From assembly GCA_037367355.1 (NCBI GenBank), contig CM074706.1, positions 682,001 to 746,000 of the forward strand: a stretch of DNA of 64,000 bases. The letters run 5' to 3'. A model generated the notes under the pieces. It did not search any database. It saw nothing but the letters and a program-made list of their open reading frames with translations, and was not told the origin of the DNA. Position numbers and translations under genes: made by a program. Positions 12,562 to 25,029 of the stretch are shown here, in pieces (the stretch's first letter is position 1; the number at the start of each line of letters is the position of its first letter). This stretch comes from Neoscytalidium dimidiatum (Eukaryota; Ascomycota; Dothideomycetes; Botryosphaeriales; Botryosphaeriaceae).

Positions 12562-13882
12562 TTATGCCGTAGCCGTAGCCTTGCTTCCCTCCGTTGCTGT
12601 TTCAACGTCCTGTGCGATTTCTTCCTCAACCCCTTCGGTCCCGTAGACATCCCTCTGTTTGAAATCCTTCGGCCACGTGTGGGGAGGGATAGCGGGATCA
12701 GGTGCGGTATGCCTTGCTAGCCCAAGAGCCTCGTGCTGCACCTTCTCCGGCCAGCTTTCAGCATATTCTGCGTCCAGGATGTCTGCCCATCTGATCCTTA
12801 CGCCTTCAGCCGTAAATGGCAGCTTTGGCTTGTGGCGATCCAGCATCTTCTTGCGCCTGAGGCCGTACTTCGGGAGTTGCATAGTGGCTGGCTCGGCGTT
12901 GCCCGCCAGCTTCGATTTTATGACCTCATTGGCCTCAATGATCTCGTCCCGCTCTTTCGTGAGCGTCTCCACGCGCTCCTCTAGGTATGCTTTACCGCCT
13001 TCGCTGAGATCTTTCTTTGTATCCAACGAATCTTGCGCGTCCAAGATTTCGGCTTGGAGCTTTTCGACCGCGCCGTTCCGTGCCTTCATTGCCAACTCCC
13101 ATAATCTCCCCTCCGATCTCTTCTTCTCCAACTCTTCTTCCGCACGGAGAAGCTTGTTCTTCTGAAAATGCAGCCCCAAAATTTGCTTGCGAACCGCTTT
13201 GACCTGGTCTCCCGACAGCGACGTGCCCTGCAATTGGGCTTCTTTCTCTGCGATCTTGGCCCTAATCTCTTCGACGCCCCCTTGTTTTGATCTCTCCGCA
13301 GCGTCCTCGAGCTGCTTTAAAGCCTTGCGGAACTGCTTCACCGCGGCCTCGAACTGGGTCGCGCCCTCTTCATCTTGCATCTTCAGCACGGCAGCTAGAT
13401 CAGCGACGGTATTGGCCTTTTGATCCATGATTATTTTTCCCTTTTCCTTCTTGGTAGGGGCCGCCTTGCCCTCCTTCAGTTTCTTCTGCGTCTCGGGCGG
13501 CAGCATGGGATATTCCGGGTTGTTGTCCCAGTGGAGCTCGTGCAGCTTCCGGAACTCGCGTAACTTCCGATAGACGGAGAGACCTTGTGCGGGAATGGGG
13601 AAGGTAACTGTTGCCAGAGGGCGCCAGACGTCTTTGCGGAGCTTTGCGGGGACCGTCTTCTTCCCAGCGTACGGAAGTTGCGATAATGCATGGTGGTTCT
13701 AGACAGGTGCTTCAGCAATTGGGTTCGTGCAGGCACACAGTTGGTGCATATCAAATACAATTGGCGCATACGTTCAGGCTACGCTGCAAGGAGTAGACAG
13801 TCTGATTCGTGCGGATGTTGTTGTAGATGAAAATGTGCCGGCCATGCTCGGCGGCCTGGCGCACAGCTTTGGTCGCCGCCAT
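12562..13882 (-). CDS. MHR1: mitochondrial recombination / large ribosomal subunit protein Mhr1 (mL67)
   Basis: Fungal Mhr1 has a dual role: mitochondrial large-subunit protein mL67 and mitochondrial DNA recombination. Two exons, 13882-13772 and 13698-12562, encode 415 residues. The 73-nt intron starts GTATGC and ends CTGTCTAG. Joining the exons gives HIFIYNNIRTNQTVYSLQRS, then a stretch with KKTVPAKLRKDVWRPL and the family-typical EFRKLHELHW. The middle is lysine- and glutamate-rich and likely coiled coil (about residues 120-270). A conserved-looking C-terminal part contains IRWADILDAEYAESWPE. The ATG at 13,882 was chosen because its phase fits the splice and the N-terminus resembles the family. 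It is divergent from VPS38, with 385 bp between start codons. Confidence 0.9.
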
Positions 13883-14267
13883 GATCAATGCAGCGCCTGC
13901 TGCAAGGCGGAGGGTGAGGGAGTCGCGAGATTCGGAGGAGCGCTCGAGGCAGCGTCGAGCGAAGATCGAGCCAGCTGCGGGAGAGGTTGCGGAAGGGAAA
14001 AGTCGTAGCGGGAGTCGCGACGACGGGCGCGCTTGGCCCGGGCGCGCTTGTGATGACGGCGGGCGCGGGTATGCGGGACACCTTTGCTGCTGCACACAAC
14101 CACCACGTCTCCGACACGCGACACCGCCTAGGCGGCGAGATGATTGCCGATTCGAGATATGCAAGGAGCGCTCCCGCTCTTTGAACTCTGCCTCACTCCC
14201 CGTGTGGAGTTCTGCTGAGCGCACCGCAATTCTGCGCTTGCCCGACGCGTCCGTTGCCGCCTACGCC
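13883..14267. promoter_or_regulatory. shared divergent promoter between MHR1 and VPS38
   Basis: The start codons of two head-to-head genes are separated by 385 bases, so both promoters must lie here or overlap. The stretch is GC-rich and I see no TATA box. Co-regulation is possible but is inference. Confidence 0.6.
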
Positions 14268-16343
14268 ATGTCCGCAAGCTCTCGTGGGCCCGGCGAGCCA
14301 CACTCGTCCCAAGACCTTCCGCGTCGCGAGAGACCGTGGTTGCTCCCATATGTCAGTTGCAAGAAATGCCTTCTGTTATTCTGGCCCATCCGCTGACAGC
14401 AGCTAGAATCGCAAAATCAGACACCTTCAAGGCATCACCATCCGCAATCTGACCCTGGTGCAGTCCCCAGGCCGGCCACGCCGAGGCACGATTGATGATG
14501 AAGGCATTCCGTCCTCTTTGAAGACTCCGACCAAGGCTCTTGCCCAGCGCGAGAGCCGCAAGCTGGAGCACTCCCGCTCTTCCAACGATCTGAGATCCAA
14601 CGACCTGAAGCCTATCAGCGAGTCCGCTGTTGCAGAACCCCCGAAACTGGATAATAAGGATGCCGCTTCTTTGGAGCCGACCGTGAGACCCGGGATTGTC
14701 AGAATGCGTCGCAGAAGCACAATGGAATGGTCGGGAGCTAGCCCGTTGGAACGCCAGAAGAAACTCGAGGACGTGACTGGTGGCCGGATGGCCGATACCT
14801 TCTTTTCACTACACGTCGCCGGTCTGGACGAGCCAGTGTACGTCAGCGAAGAAGTAGAGAAGGCCATGAACCCCAATTTTCGTTTCTTCGACCTCCATCC
14901 CTGGGGACCAGCGGTGACCAGACTGGACGAGCTTACCGTCAAAGTCTGGGTTAAGAGCGAGACCATGGCCGAGCATCAGCACCTCCTGGATGTCACTGTC
15001 AACTTCCGTTCGCTGCAGTTCATTGGGAAATCAGTGAGTCTGCCATATCCTCTTTCGCTTCTTGTTAAGTGACTTTTGGTTAGCTCGACAGTTTCCACCA
15101 TCCCTTCCCCCAGAACTGCATCCTGTTCCATTTCACGGATGGGATATACACCAGTTTCATGGACATCGCTTCCGAGGTCTACCGCCTTGATTTTGCTGCT
15201 GCTCCCGCAAAATCGACATCAACAAAACCTCTGCCCACGTCTTCGTACGATCAATTGATGCGTTTATCGTCGCTAGATGATTGTATCCAAGATGCCTTGG
15301 CCACACGCGATAAACTCACTACCGAAATCAACGCCATCATCCAGAGCAATGAGGAAGCAATCTCCGCAGTGGAAAACGTCCCTGAGGCGCAGGAGCAACG
15401 AAGGACAGTTGAAGCCGCTGTGGCCGCCCAACGAAAACGGTTGGAAGTGGCGAAGAAGAAATGCAACGATCTACAAACCAGTATCAAGAACCGCCAGGAA
15501 GCTATGAGGAAAGGGAGAGAGTCGCAGGCGCAAACCCTCGAGGACATTAAGCACGGCGAGCAGCAGCTTGAAGAACGGAAGGCTACCCTTCAGCAAACTC
15601 AAGATGAGATACTCGGACACCGGCGACGCGTATGCGAGGACTTGCTCAAAATCTATCCGATCGAGCCGATTCCCGGCCATTCCCTTAGCTTCACCATTCG
15701 CGGACTTCCACTCCCGAACTCTGAGTTTGACGATGCCAGGGAGGATGTCACCGCTGCCGCCCTGGGCTACGTTGCTCAAGTCGTCGCGCATCTGTCCATA
15801 TACTTTTCGCTCCCATTGGCATATCCGATCCAACCCAAGGCATCAAGTTCTGTCATTGAAGATCCAATTTCCATGACTACCGGACCACGCACTTATCCTT
15901 TGTTCATGAAGGGGGCAGTAAGGTACCGGTTCGAGTACGGCGTATTTCTACTCAACAAAGACATTGAGCTTCTGTCCAATTCCCTTGGCCTCAAGCTTCT
16001 GGACATCCGCCAGACGCTTCCGAACCTGAAATATTTGCTCTATGTTGCGACCGCTGGCAAGGGCGACATACCCATGAGGAAGGTTGGTGGTTTCAGGGCG
16101 TTACTTAGGTACCCTGGAACTCCGAATGACTCCCGAAGAGCCTCTGAAGATAGCACTGCTAACGGTGCCACCGAAGAGAGTGGAGGGAGACGAGACAACG
16201 AGGTAGCGACATCGGCGAAGGCGGCAATTGACAAGAACGGAGCGGCTCTGGCAAAGAGCAACGGGAACGGAGCGGGAATCAGCATCACGAATACCCCAAG
16301 TTTCAGAATCCAGAAGTCGGCAGCTCTCGGCGGCGTGTCCTAG
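14268..16343 (+). CDS. VPS38: UVRAG/Vps38-type subunit of the Vps34 PI3-kinase complex II
   Basis: Homologue of Vps38/UVRAG, which joins Vps34, Vps15 and Vps30/Beclin to make PI3P on endosomes. Three exons, 14268-14351, 14407-15033 and 15084-16343, give 656 residues. Splicing joins RPWLLPY to NRKIRHLQGI, and later FIGKS to LDSFHHPFPQ, restoring a continuous domain. The N-terminal part holds a C2-like domain (about residues 120-260). A long coiled coil rich in Glu, Gln and Lys covers about 290-400. The BARA-like C-terminal domain follows and includes GPRTYPLFMKG and LLDIRQTLPNLKYLL. The last 70 residues are low-complexity. The Atg14 family is the main alternative; I see no N-terminal Cys pairs typical of Atg14, which supports Vps38. 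Confidence 0.88.
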
Positions 16344-19300
16344 CCTGTAAGTAAAAAGTTTAATGCATGAAATCAAAGCTTTGACCGTGGCTGGCTGCTT
16401 CGCAACGGGACGACGCTGCGTGGAGAATTTTCTCTTTGCCAAGTCTGGATTATCGTGTCTTCCTACCCATTCTCTCTTGCTCTTTTCCCATGGGGAGATG
16501 CCAATGCGTGTAAGCGGCGATGGCGACTTGGATATGCCGGCTGGTGAAGCTAGGTAATGGGAGTGAAGTTTGGACGTCCGGTCAAGGCGCTTAAACCCCC
16601 CTCGCAGGGACGGTCGTCCGGGTAGTCTTTCACTTCTCCGTCTGGTGTCAATGGCGGGAGGCAAGGGGAAAGCATGCAGGAAACTATGCCCGAGAAGCAC
16701 GATAGGGTTGCGAGATGATCGGTAATGATGGCGACAATGCTCCACGACCTACTCCCCACACAGGAGCCCTCCAGCCACATCGAGGATCGACAGCAGCCTT
16801 TGCTCACCGGATTTCTGTAATAGCTCATGACCAAACCTATTCGGTGGTACGTTAGTCAGTCGACTCGTCTAATCTACGCGGAGGCGGATGAGCATATCCA
16901 GGCGGGCGGCTCTTGGCATGCCTGGAACTTCCGAGACTAAAGAATGTGGTACGGGAGGAATGGTTTAGGCCGACATCTCAAGTCTAAGATTTACGGCAGA
17001 GCGGCTGCCTATTAGCCCCATGCACCAGACCACCTTGTCCGTTTCAACATGCAAGAATAGCATGACTTCGTTTAGAAAGAAGCGGGCAACGTATTCCAGC
17101 TGCGCTGCTGAAGGTCCCCGGCCACCAAAAATGGCCTGGTTTGCATCGGAAACGATGAGTCGGCAAGCGTCCGCACTTACCCTACTTATCCGGCAAGGCC
17201 AATGTGTAGTATCCACCTGGCGCGGAAAGGCGGAATTGCGCCACAGCGATCACCTTCCGGCAACCTGGATCTTTCCGTCCCAGAATAAATCTAGCCTCCG
17301 CAGATCTCGAGCGTTCGACCTGGTAACGAGGATGCAGCCGAGGCCTCCGCCCAGATGGCGCCGTGTGGATGCGACTTTGCCTTCACGAAATGGGTAACTT
17401 TTTCGAATCTGTCGGACGAGACGGTATCAGGCGAAGCCGACTGGCCTCTGCGTTTCAGCAGCAGCCGAAATTCGCGTCGCTTGTTGCTACAAAGCCTTCC
17501 ATTCTCCTCTGTCATCGCCCTGAACTTGCTTGACCACAACGGCGAAGACGACCAGCATCGCGCAGGCAGCAGGACGTTCTAGACACTCACATCCTTGCTC
17601 CGCTTCGGCAAGCCGTGTTGCTGGGCGATCACGACGGCGGATAGATTTGTGGGTCCTGATGCGGGGAAGAGAGTGTGAGGATCGTCAGGTGGGCGAGCTT
17701 GATGCCATGAATAAAGAGCTTGGCTCGAGGGATTTTCAATATCGATTTCCCAACACGTGGCGGTCGAGACACGGCATGCAGCATAAGCCATGCCAAGTCC
17801 TCCCCGAAGCGAGACGAGCCTTGGGTGCATTGAGCTGTGCGGACTTTCCGGGCTGCTGAATGGGGAGCACGGTAAGCAGGGCGGTTTTTTGCCTTGCATG
17901 ACGCGCCGCCATGGCCGCCAACAGCTGCTCCATGCTCCCGCTCGAGCGCAAGGCATGCGGATCGGTGGGCGGCAATGAGAATCTATCAGCTACCTGCATG
18001 GTGGGAAAGGCGGCGGTGGAAGCGTCAGCTTGGCATCCGACGGTGGCGAATAGCGTGGCGGACAGCCATCTGAGTCACGAAGACAGGGGCGATCTATATC
18101 TGGACGGGGCAATCTCAGGGGAGCAGACGATGGATGTTTCGCAGCCCGAATGCGGTGGTGGAGGAAATGAGCATGGCGGTGTCGTCTCGTGGGAAAGCTG
18201 AGCGTTGGCATGGACGAAGCAGCAGCAGCAGGCGGTCGAAGTTTGACGTTCTGGGAGCCCGCGCGTGGTGAATGGATTCCAACAAGGATGCTCGAGACTC
18301 GGGATATTCTCCGCGTGTGAACGTTCGAAGCTTGGCCGTGCCCCGCGGCGGGACGCTGGGATCGTGGTGGATAGAGCTGAAGGGACGGTACAGCAGGCAG
18401 ACAAGCTTCGCGGTGGGTGTCACATGTGTAGGTGCAGGGCGCGATATCGCAGAGAGGACGCAGCGGCAAGGCATGGCCAAGAAATGGGGCGCGGACGGGC
18501 TGATGAGCTGAGCGCTCCTTGGGCGGTGGGTTACGAGAATGGGCGGAGAGAGAGGAGCGGTGGCTGGGTTGCGGCGGGGCTTGGCACAGCTAAGGTCTCT
18601 GGAGCCAAGACGCCGCTGTGGGCACTGCTGTGGCCCGCCTGGGGGTCCTTCCTGGTAGTCAGCGCTATCCGCTGTGCTCTGAGTGGCCGTGCTAATCCTT
18701 ATACAGACCTCGCAGCCGAATTGCAGCTAGCCGGTGCCTGCAGCTGAACGCATCGTCTCTTTGGGCAGTGGCCGCATGCCCACCGCCATGCTGCACATCC
18801 CGGTTGCCAGCACTGCTGCTGTTGCTCTTGCTGTCATTGCTGACAGCAACATTGCGAAGTCCAACACGCACAGCCTCGTGCGTTCCACCGGGCCGTCACT
18901 CTGTAGCCTACCGCCTGAATGGTGCGCAACGGCACGGGGGTCTCTTCCAGAAAACGGCCTTTGTGGTACACTAAGTGGCTTCCGGTTCCCGTCGAACCAC
19001 TGGTCCAGCAAAGGGGCTGTACACTCCTCAGAGGCTCTTTACTTGTGCTTTCCAAGGCACCGGATCCCTCCGCACACTCAACCGTGCTCCCTTAGCATGG
19101 GCTCGACGCATCTCGCCTCGTGAGATCCCGCGTGGAGAGAGCCGGACCGGGTGCAACCATCTAGCCTACCACCAGCTGAAACTGCCGATGGAATTCGAGC
19201 CGCATGTCTTATTGACAGCCGCAAGGCTTGGCCTGCCAACAATAGCCCCTCCCTAGCCAATCTATTGGCAGCTTCCGCCAAGCTGGCCATCGCCGTCGAG

Positions 19301-19781
19301 GCATCTCGTGCCGTCTGTCCAAGCTGAACTCCACGCCGGTCAGCGTCTCTATACACCACTGCCGCCTCGACAGCTTGAATCCACCAGGCTAGCCCGCGCC
19401 GAACGGTCCAGCTTCCGGTGCATGGCCACCCGCGCACCCCGTGTTGGCTCGTGGCGCGTACGATGGCGTTTGCCGCCATGATCTCACTCCATGATACCAG
19501 AGCTCTGCGGCATGGACTCCATGCGCCGACTGCTTCTGGACTCGACTTCTCGTGTGGAGAGAACCGGGGTCTGTTCAGCTATCTGCCGTTATCTGAGGAT
19601 ATAAGTATGGGCGTTGATCTCGCACCAAGTGAAAGCACCAGAGCACTGTCAAGCCTTCTCGAGCCATCGCAAGGAGCTATCTCTTCCAAGCTTCTCGTGT
19701 CTTGTGTTACTGCTGGTCCCGTTCTTCGACGGCTCCGGTTGCATCCTCGAATCTTCTCAAACCTTCTCACGCTCCTGAACA
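16344..19781. other. intergenic stretch, no supported gene
   Basis: About 3.4 kb with only short, mutually overlapping frames and no recognisable domains. The last 180 bases before 19,782 are the likely leader of the multicopper oxidase gene. A lineage-specific small gene or non-coding RNA cannot be ruled out. Confidence 0.4.
19600..19607 (+). promoter_or_regulatory. candidate TATA box of the multicopper oxidase gene
   Basis: TATAAGTA lies about 180 bases upstream of the start codon at 19,782, a normal distance for a fungal gene with a leader of roughly 150 bases. Assigned by position and match only. Confidence 0.45.
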
Positions 19782-21723
19782 ATGTTCTTCGGCTCCGTCC
19801 ATCTGGGCATTGGCGCCCTGTTGGTCGCCGGCACTCTCGCTGGCGACGACCAATGGCTCAGCCCCGTCTACAAGAACTTCTACGAGTTCCCTCTTCCTTC
19901 GCCGCCGACAAAAGAAAAGAAGGCGTAAGTCAATTCTCCAGCCACGCTTCCATTGGGCAGTGATCTGAATTGGTCAGCACATACACCAACAAGGATACCG
20001 GCGCTGCCATCGACTACTATGAGATCACCATATCGGCCCTTCAACAACAAGTCTATCCCGGTCTTGGCAAGGCGAACCTTGTTGGCTACGATGGCATCTC
20101 TCCCGGTCCCACTTTCAGGATGGAGAGAGGGCGCGAGGCGGTTGTCCGTTTCATCAACAATGCTGCCATAGCCAACTCTGTTCACCTTCACGGATCCTAC
20201 TCCTTTGCCCCCTTCGACGGTTGGGCAGAGGACACTACCAACCCCGGCCAGTACAAGGACTACTACTACCCCAACTCCCAGTCCGCCCGCACTCTCTGGT
20301 ACCATGACCATGCCGTCTTCCACACTGCTGAAAATGCGTATTTTGGCCAAGCAGGCTTCTACCTCTTGCATGATCCTGCCGAAGACAAGCTTGGCCTTCC
20401 TTCCGGCAAATACGACGTGCCGCTTGCTCTGAGCTCGAAGCAATACAAGTCCAACGGCGACCTCTTCAGCCCTGTTGGCGAGACCGTTAGCCTGTACGGC
20501 GATGTCATCCACGTCAACGGTCAGCCCTGGCCATACTTGAACGTCGAGCCTCGTAAGTACCGCTTCCGGATGCTGGATACGAGCATTTCACGTGCTTTCC
20601 AGCTATGGCTCGAGGCCGACGGTGCTCTTGGCCAAAAGATTGACTTCAGCGTCATCGCTTCCGATGCTGGTCTTCTGTCTAGTCCTGTCACGACGAATCT
20701 GCTCCACATTTCCATGGCGGAGCGCTGGGAAATCGTCATCGACTTTTCCCAGTTTGCTGGCAAGAACGTCACTATGAGGAACAACCGCGATGTCCAGGCC
20801 GATGAGGACTACAACAGCACCGACAAGGTCATGCGCTTCGTTGTCGGCAAAACAGTCACGTCGACTGACAACAACAACCTTCCCAGCACCCTGCGAAGCG
20901 TACCTTTCCCGCCAAACAAGGCCGGTGTCGACAGGACCTTCAAGTTCGAGCGCAAGGGTGGCGAGTGGACCATCAACGGTGTTACCTTTGCCGACGTTGA
21001 GAACCGTATCCTAGGCAAGCCTCAGCGCGGACAGGTCGAGGTCTGGGAGCTTCAGAACAGCGGCGGTGGATGGTCTCACCCCGTTCACATCCACCTCATC
21101 GATTTTCAGGTCATTTCGCGTGAAGGTGGCAAGCGCCCTGTCTTGGACTACGAGAAGAACGGGCTGAAGGACGTCGTCCTGCTCGGCGAGAACGAGAAGG
21201 TCAAGGTCGTTGCTCGATTCCAGCCTTGGGATGGTGTATACATGTTCCACTGCCACAATCTGGTCCACGAGGATAACGACATGGTGAGCATTGTTAACCC
21301 TTCCCATTCGCGACACACACTAACTCACATGCGTAGATGGCGGCCTTCAATGTGTCCACTCTCGAGGACTACGGATATGACAAGAAGGAGACGCTGTTCA
21401 TCGACCCGATGGAACCTCGCTGGCGTGCAAAGGATATCAACAACGATGACTTCTCGGACTCGGCGATCCAAAGCAAGCTTGAGGCGTTCGCATCTATTGG
21501 CCGCTACAAGGATGTGGACAAGATTGAAGACGCCCTCGAGGCCTACTGGTTGACTGCTTCCACCGGGTTCAAGACCAGCACTGTTCCCAAGACCTCCAGC
21601 TCGACCACCACTGCTACCAACACTGCGACAACACAGTCACCGACCATCACGCCAGCTGCGACAACCTCGACTAAGTCGGACGACAAGAAGAGCACGAAGA
21701 CTACGACCACTAAGACGAAGTAA
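19782..21723 (+). CDS. secreted multicopper oxidase, bilirubin-oxidase / CotA-like
   Basis: Oxidises a phenolic or tetrapyrrole substrate and reduces oxygen to water. Exons 19782-19924, 19978-21283 and 21337-21723 encode 611 residues. A hydrophobic signal peptide spans about residues 1-21. All four copper-binding motifs are present: HLHG (H117, H119), YHDH (H157, H159), HPVHIH (H415, H418, H420) and HCHNLVHEDNDM (H472, C473, H474, H478, axial M483). The axial Met and the MMAAFNV run after it are typical of Myrothecium-type bilirubin oxidase rather than of high-potential laccases. Exon 2 ends exactly after the Met codon (GTGAGC donor). The last 70 residues are rich in Thr and Ser and end in Lys, resembling an O-glycosylated tail. 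The natural substrate is not evident. Confidence 0.93.
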
Positions 21724-22366
21724 ATGAATGACCGATTGGATCACGTTCATTATAGATAAAATCTGGGAAGATGTGGTTGGCGTTTTTCCGGAAAGTTGGT
21801 TTTGGAAGAATATCTTCCTGTAAATATGTCTCATTTTGACCTTGTGGATACTGGGCTTTCGGACTCTGTTCATATTTCTTTCACGAGTCTTCTCCGCTAC
21901 TGTCGATACTCAGTGGAGGGCTTCTCGAAGTACATACTATAATCCTTTAATATCTTTGTATATACGGCCGAACAATGAATACATACAGCACACGATCTCT
22001 TCCGAGGATTCGATTTTGTTCTCTCCTTTGGCGACAAGTATGAGATTTGATCGCGCCCTTTTGCCGCGGGCCCAGGTGCCCGCACATCACCGTTAGATGA
22101 CTGCTTCGACTCCACGTGCAGAAAGCACACTGTTGCTTGGCTCGCGAAAATCGAACTGCTCTAACAGCGGCAGCACTCCGGTAAAATCCGTGCTGGCTGC
22201 CTCAGTGACGGAATTGGTAGTGCTTCTGGAAAGCGCGCTAATGGTTGCATACGGTTCGTTCAGAAGACCAGCTCTCTGAGATTCGTTCAGCTCCGACGCA
22301 CCCACAAGCACACGCCAAACAACGCAGCAGACCGTTTACCGACAACAAGATTTTCCTCTTATCACC
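21724..22366. other. intergenic region
   Basis: About 640 bases between two plus-strand genes. It holds the 3' flank of the oxidase gene and the promoter of the small tudor-like gene. No further gene is seen. Confidence 0.4.
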
Positions 22367-22788
22367 ATGCCTCGCTATCAAGTTGATCAGAAGGTCCGCT
22401 ACAAAGCTATCGGCGGTCAGTGACCTCGCTCTGCTCTCTTACTTTCGCTTTCCGAACGTGGATAACTGCGCAACTCGCTCGTCTGCTCACAGGCCTCAAC
22501 TCCAACACGCCCGTTTCCGTGGGTACCGTCATGAAGATCGCCGTCAAGCCCGGTCGCATGTGTGGAAAGAACATCATCGCTTCCGAGGAAAACCGTCGCT
22601 ACGAGGTTTGTGACCCATGCTGCGCCGTAGCTCCCCATCCTCGCCACCAGTCTGCTTTGCCTACTCCCATCTTCCATCGCTCTTGGATAGAACGTGCAAG
22701 TGACCTGTGTGCCTCACAGATCAAGAACATCCATACCGGAAAGAAGTCACTGGTGTTCGAGAAGAACATCTTGGGCCTCTCACCTTAG
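22367..22788 (+). CDS. small tudor-like protein (hypervirulence-associated family, PF11160-like)
   Basis: A 76-residue protein from three exons, 22367-22415, 22493-22605 and 22720-22788. Donors are GTCAGT and GTTTGT; both acceptors are CACAG. The joined protein starts MPRYQVDQKVRYKAIGG and then shows the order seen in this family: a VGTVMKI strand, SEENRRYEIKN, and a last strand with EKNILG. The fold is a small beta-barrel annotated as a tudor domain in fungal 'hypervirulence associated' proteins; that name comes from one fungal study and does not establish a role here. Molecular function is unknown. The match is clear to the pattern of the family, but the introns are inferred. Confidence 0.8.
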
Positions 22789-23210
22789 ACGCCAGCCGCT
22801 CCTTCAACGCATTATCAACGACAATCCAAGCCCGTGGAGGCCCGAAATTCCTGCAGTGTTAGGATGCGAATAAAGGATAGATCTTCAAAGCGGGAGTTCG
22901 TAGTTCACAAATTCTACTTTCAGCTAAAGTAGACAAACGGAACGGGAAGAATTTGTATTTTACGTGCCTTCTATCGCCATTGTCCGCCTTTACCACACTG
23001 CCAATATGAAGCCCTTTCGATGCTCCTCCGTTCGGCGGCATTACTTCTTGAGTCTATATAGCCCATGCGGTGCTCGGAAGCGGTCTTCAGAGCACATTTG
23101 ATCGTCCTTCCAACGCCGGAACGCCATGCTGTAAAAGCCAGATTCGAATTATAAAGGAGAAACGAGGAGGAAAGGAAAAAGCACAATGGCCACACAGCAG
23201 CTCTATTGTG
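22789..23210. other. convergent 3' flanks
   Basis: About 420 bases between two convergent genes, so it should contain both polyadenylation regions. No gene is seen. Confidence 0.5.
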
Positions 23211-23782
23211 TTATCCCGGTCCGATTCTCGGCCTGCGTTCCTGTCAGCTTACAAGATATCATCCACCACTGCCAGAAGCGAAAGGTACTCACATATCATG
23301 GTGCTCACTGAGTGTGCTGAGATACTTGTTCAGCTCCTCGACGCGCTCCTTGTGCGTCTTGACGCCCTCGCGCTTCAATCGCTCATCCAACTGCAAGTAC
23401 ACCTCTGTCAGCGACAGTCCCAATGCATCAGCCCTATTAGTATGCTCACCCTCTTCCTCCTCCGTTCCTCGTACTTCCTCTCCGCCTCTGTCTTGTACCG
23501 ATACGCCGAGACGGCCCTGCCCAGCTCCTCGTCGTTCCCCCCTCCCTCCTTCCTTCGATCGACGCTCCCTTCGCGGCCTGAGTCGTCGGCTTTGTCTTCA
23601 TCGGCGAGAGCGCGCTGGAGGGCGGACTCAGCGGTGGTCTTGGACGAGGAAGCTTCGTTAGCGGCGGCAGAGTCGCTGGTCGTCGGCTTGGGCTTCTTTT
23701 TCTTCTTCCTTTTGTCGATGGGGGTGCCGCCCTTGAGCTTGAGCGCACCACCGCTGACGGCAGTGTACTCCGAGCTTGGCAT
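23211..23782 (-). CDS. FAM32A family protein (DUF1754)
   Basis: Homologue of human FAM32A, a small basic protein that acts at the catalytic spliceosome in metazoans. Exons 23782-23450, 23390-23293 and 23232-23211 encode 150 residues. The N-terminus has the family hallmark LKLKGG followed by a KRKKKKKPK run. The middle is acidic and Ser-rich. The conserved C-terminal helix reads KTEAERKYEERRRKR and continues after the first intron with LDERLKREGVKTHKERVEEL. The last exon supplies the end, PRIGPG. Both introns keep phase (59 and 60 nt; donors GTGAGC and GTGAGT). A nuclear location is expected from the family and the basic stretch. Splicing factor function in fungi is inferred from homology only. 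Confidence 0.88.
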
Positions 23783-25029
23783 GGTCGAATCAGAAGCTCT
23801 GGGTGATCTAAGCTACGACTGTCGTTGAAGTGAGGTTGAAGGCTGCAGAAGCGCGCGCCGGCGTGCGCAGGGATGACGCGCCGACGAGGGACCGTGGGGG
23901 ATAAGTGGTTGCCGCTCGACTGGTCCAGCGCTTGGACTGTTGTGCATTGCCAGTGCTTTTGGAAATTTTCGATGCTGCCGCCGTGTGAAGTCGAAGTAGC
24001 CGCTGGAAGTGCATGTCGTATTTTTTTTTCCTACGTCGCAATATACGGCCCTTTGGATCAAGCTTCCCAGTGAAATTTCGCGCTATTTTTTCCCACATCG
24101 AATTGACCACTTTGGAGAAACGCAAACTTCCAACAGACCAAGCCCACAACAAGCGATCACGAGGGTAGTCACATTATCATTGGTTGATTCGAGCGCTCCT
24201 AACAGCCAATCCTTAAGACAAATATCTCTGCTGATGCTCTTTCTGAGGGAAATAGATTGTGTATGGCAATCGGCGCCTCTGCTAAAGTCCTGGGGACCGG
24301 TTCCTCGGAAGATGAACGAATGCTTACTCCGGCAGTGCTCAACGCACGAACACATTCTTTGTCTGCCAATTGGCTCGTATGGCCATGAAAAGTTTTTCTC
24401 CTGAGCGTGTACCTATCAGAGCTTCGAACAAGTGGAAACAATATTGGCACAGCCTCCGAAACCGCTCTGCCGCCTGGGCGGCTGGTTGCTGCCTAATTCT
24501 TTCATCAATGACGACTTGTACTGGTGCTAATGTTTGTAGAATTTGTATAGGTCTCTTGTTTTCTTACATTCAAAAAATTCTAAATTAGTCTTTCCTCACT
24601 GGATCACGAGTCTAATCTTGTTCTGGGAAGTTTGATCCTATTCACTTGCTTTTCAACCAGTCAACGGCAATTTCGAGGTCATGGGAGATAGCCCCCTAGC
24701 GAATCGATTTGCTCTGGGTAGAAGGAGAGGACGCATTTGATCAAGTACCCATCACCTCATCAAGTAAGCACCGCAACGAGAACGAAGGCATACAGCGAGT
24801 AACCTTTGTACCGAGTAGGGATAGATAGGTTACCTGGTGGGGATAACAAGCGCACTTCACTATTTTCTTCCCCGAGCTCCTCGGATCAAATCACCCAACA
24901 TTCCATCTATGCAACAGATGAGCAAGCTCCAAACCAGGTCATCCGCGGTTCCTACCATTGTGATGGATGGCTTTTCGAAGTCGTAAATGACACGAGCTAG
25001 CTCTGGAATGAATATCACCCGAGACGAGC
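23783..25029. other. intergenic region upstream of the FAM32A gene
   Basis: About 1.2 kb with no supported gene. It includes the FAM32A promoter and the 5' flank of the decayed kinase that follows. Confidence 0.4.
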
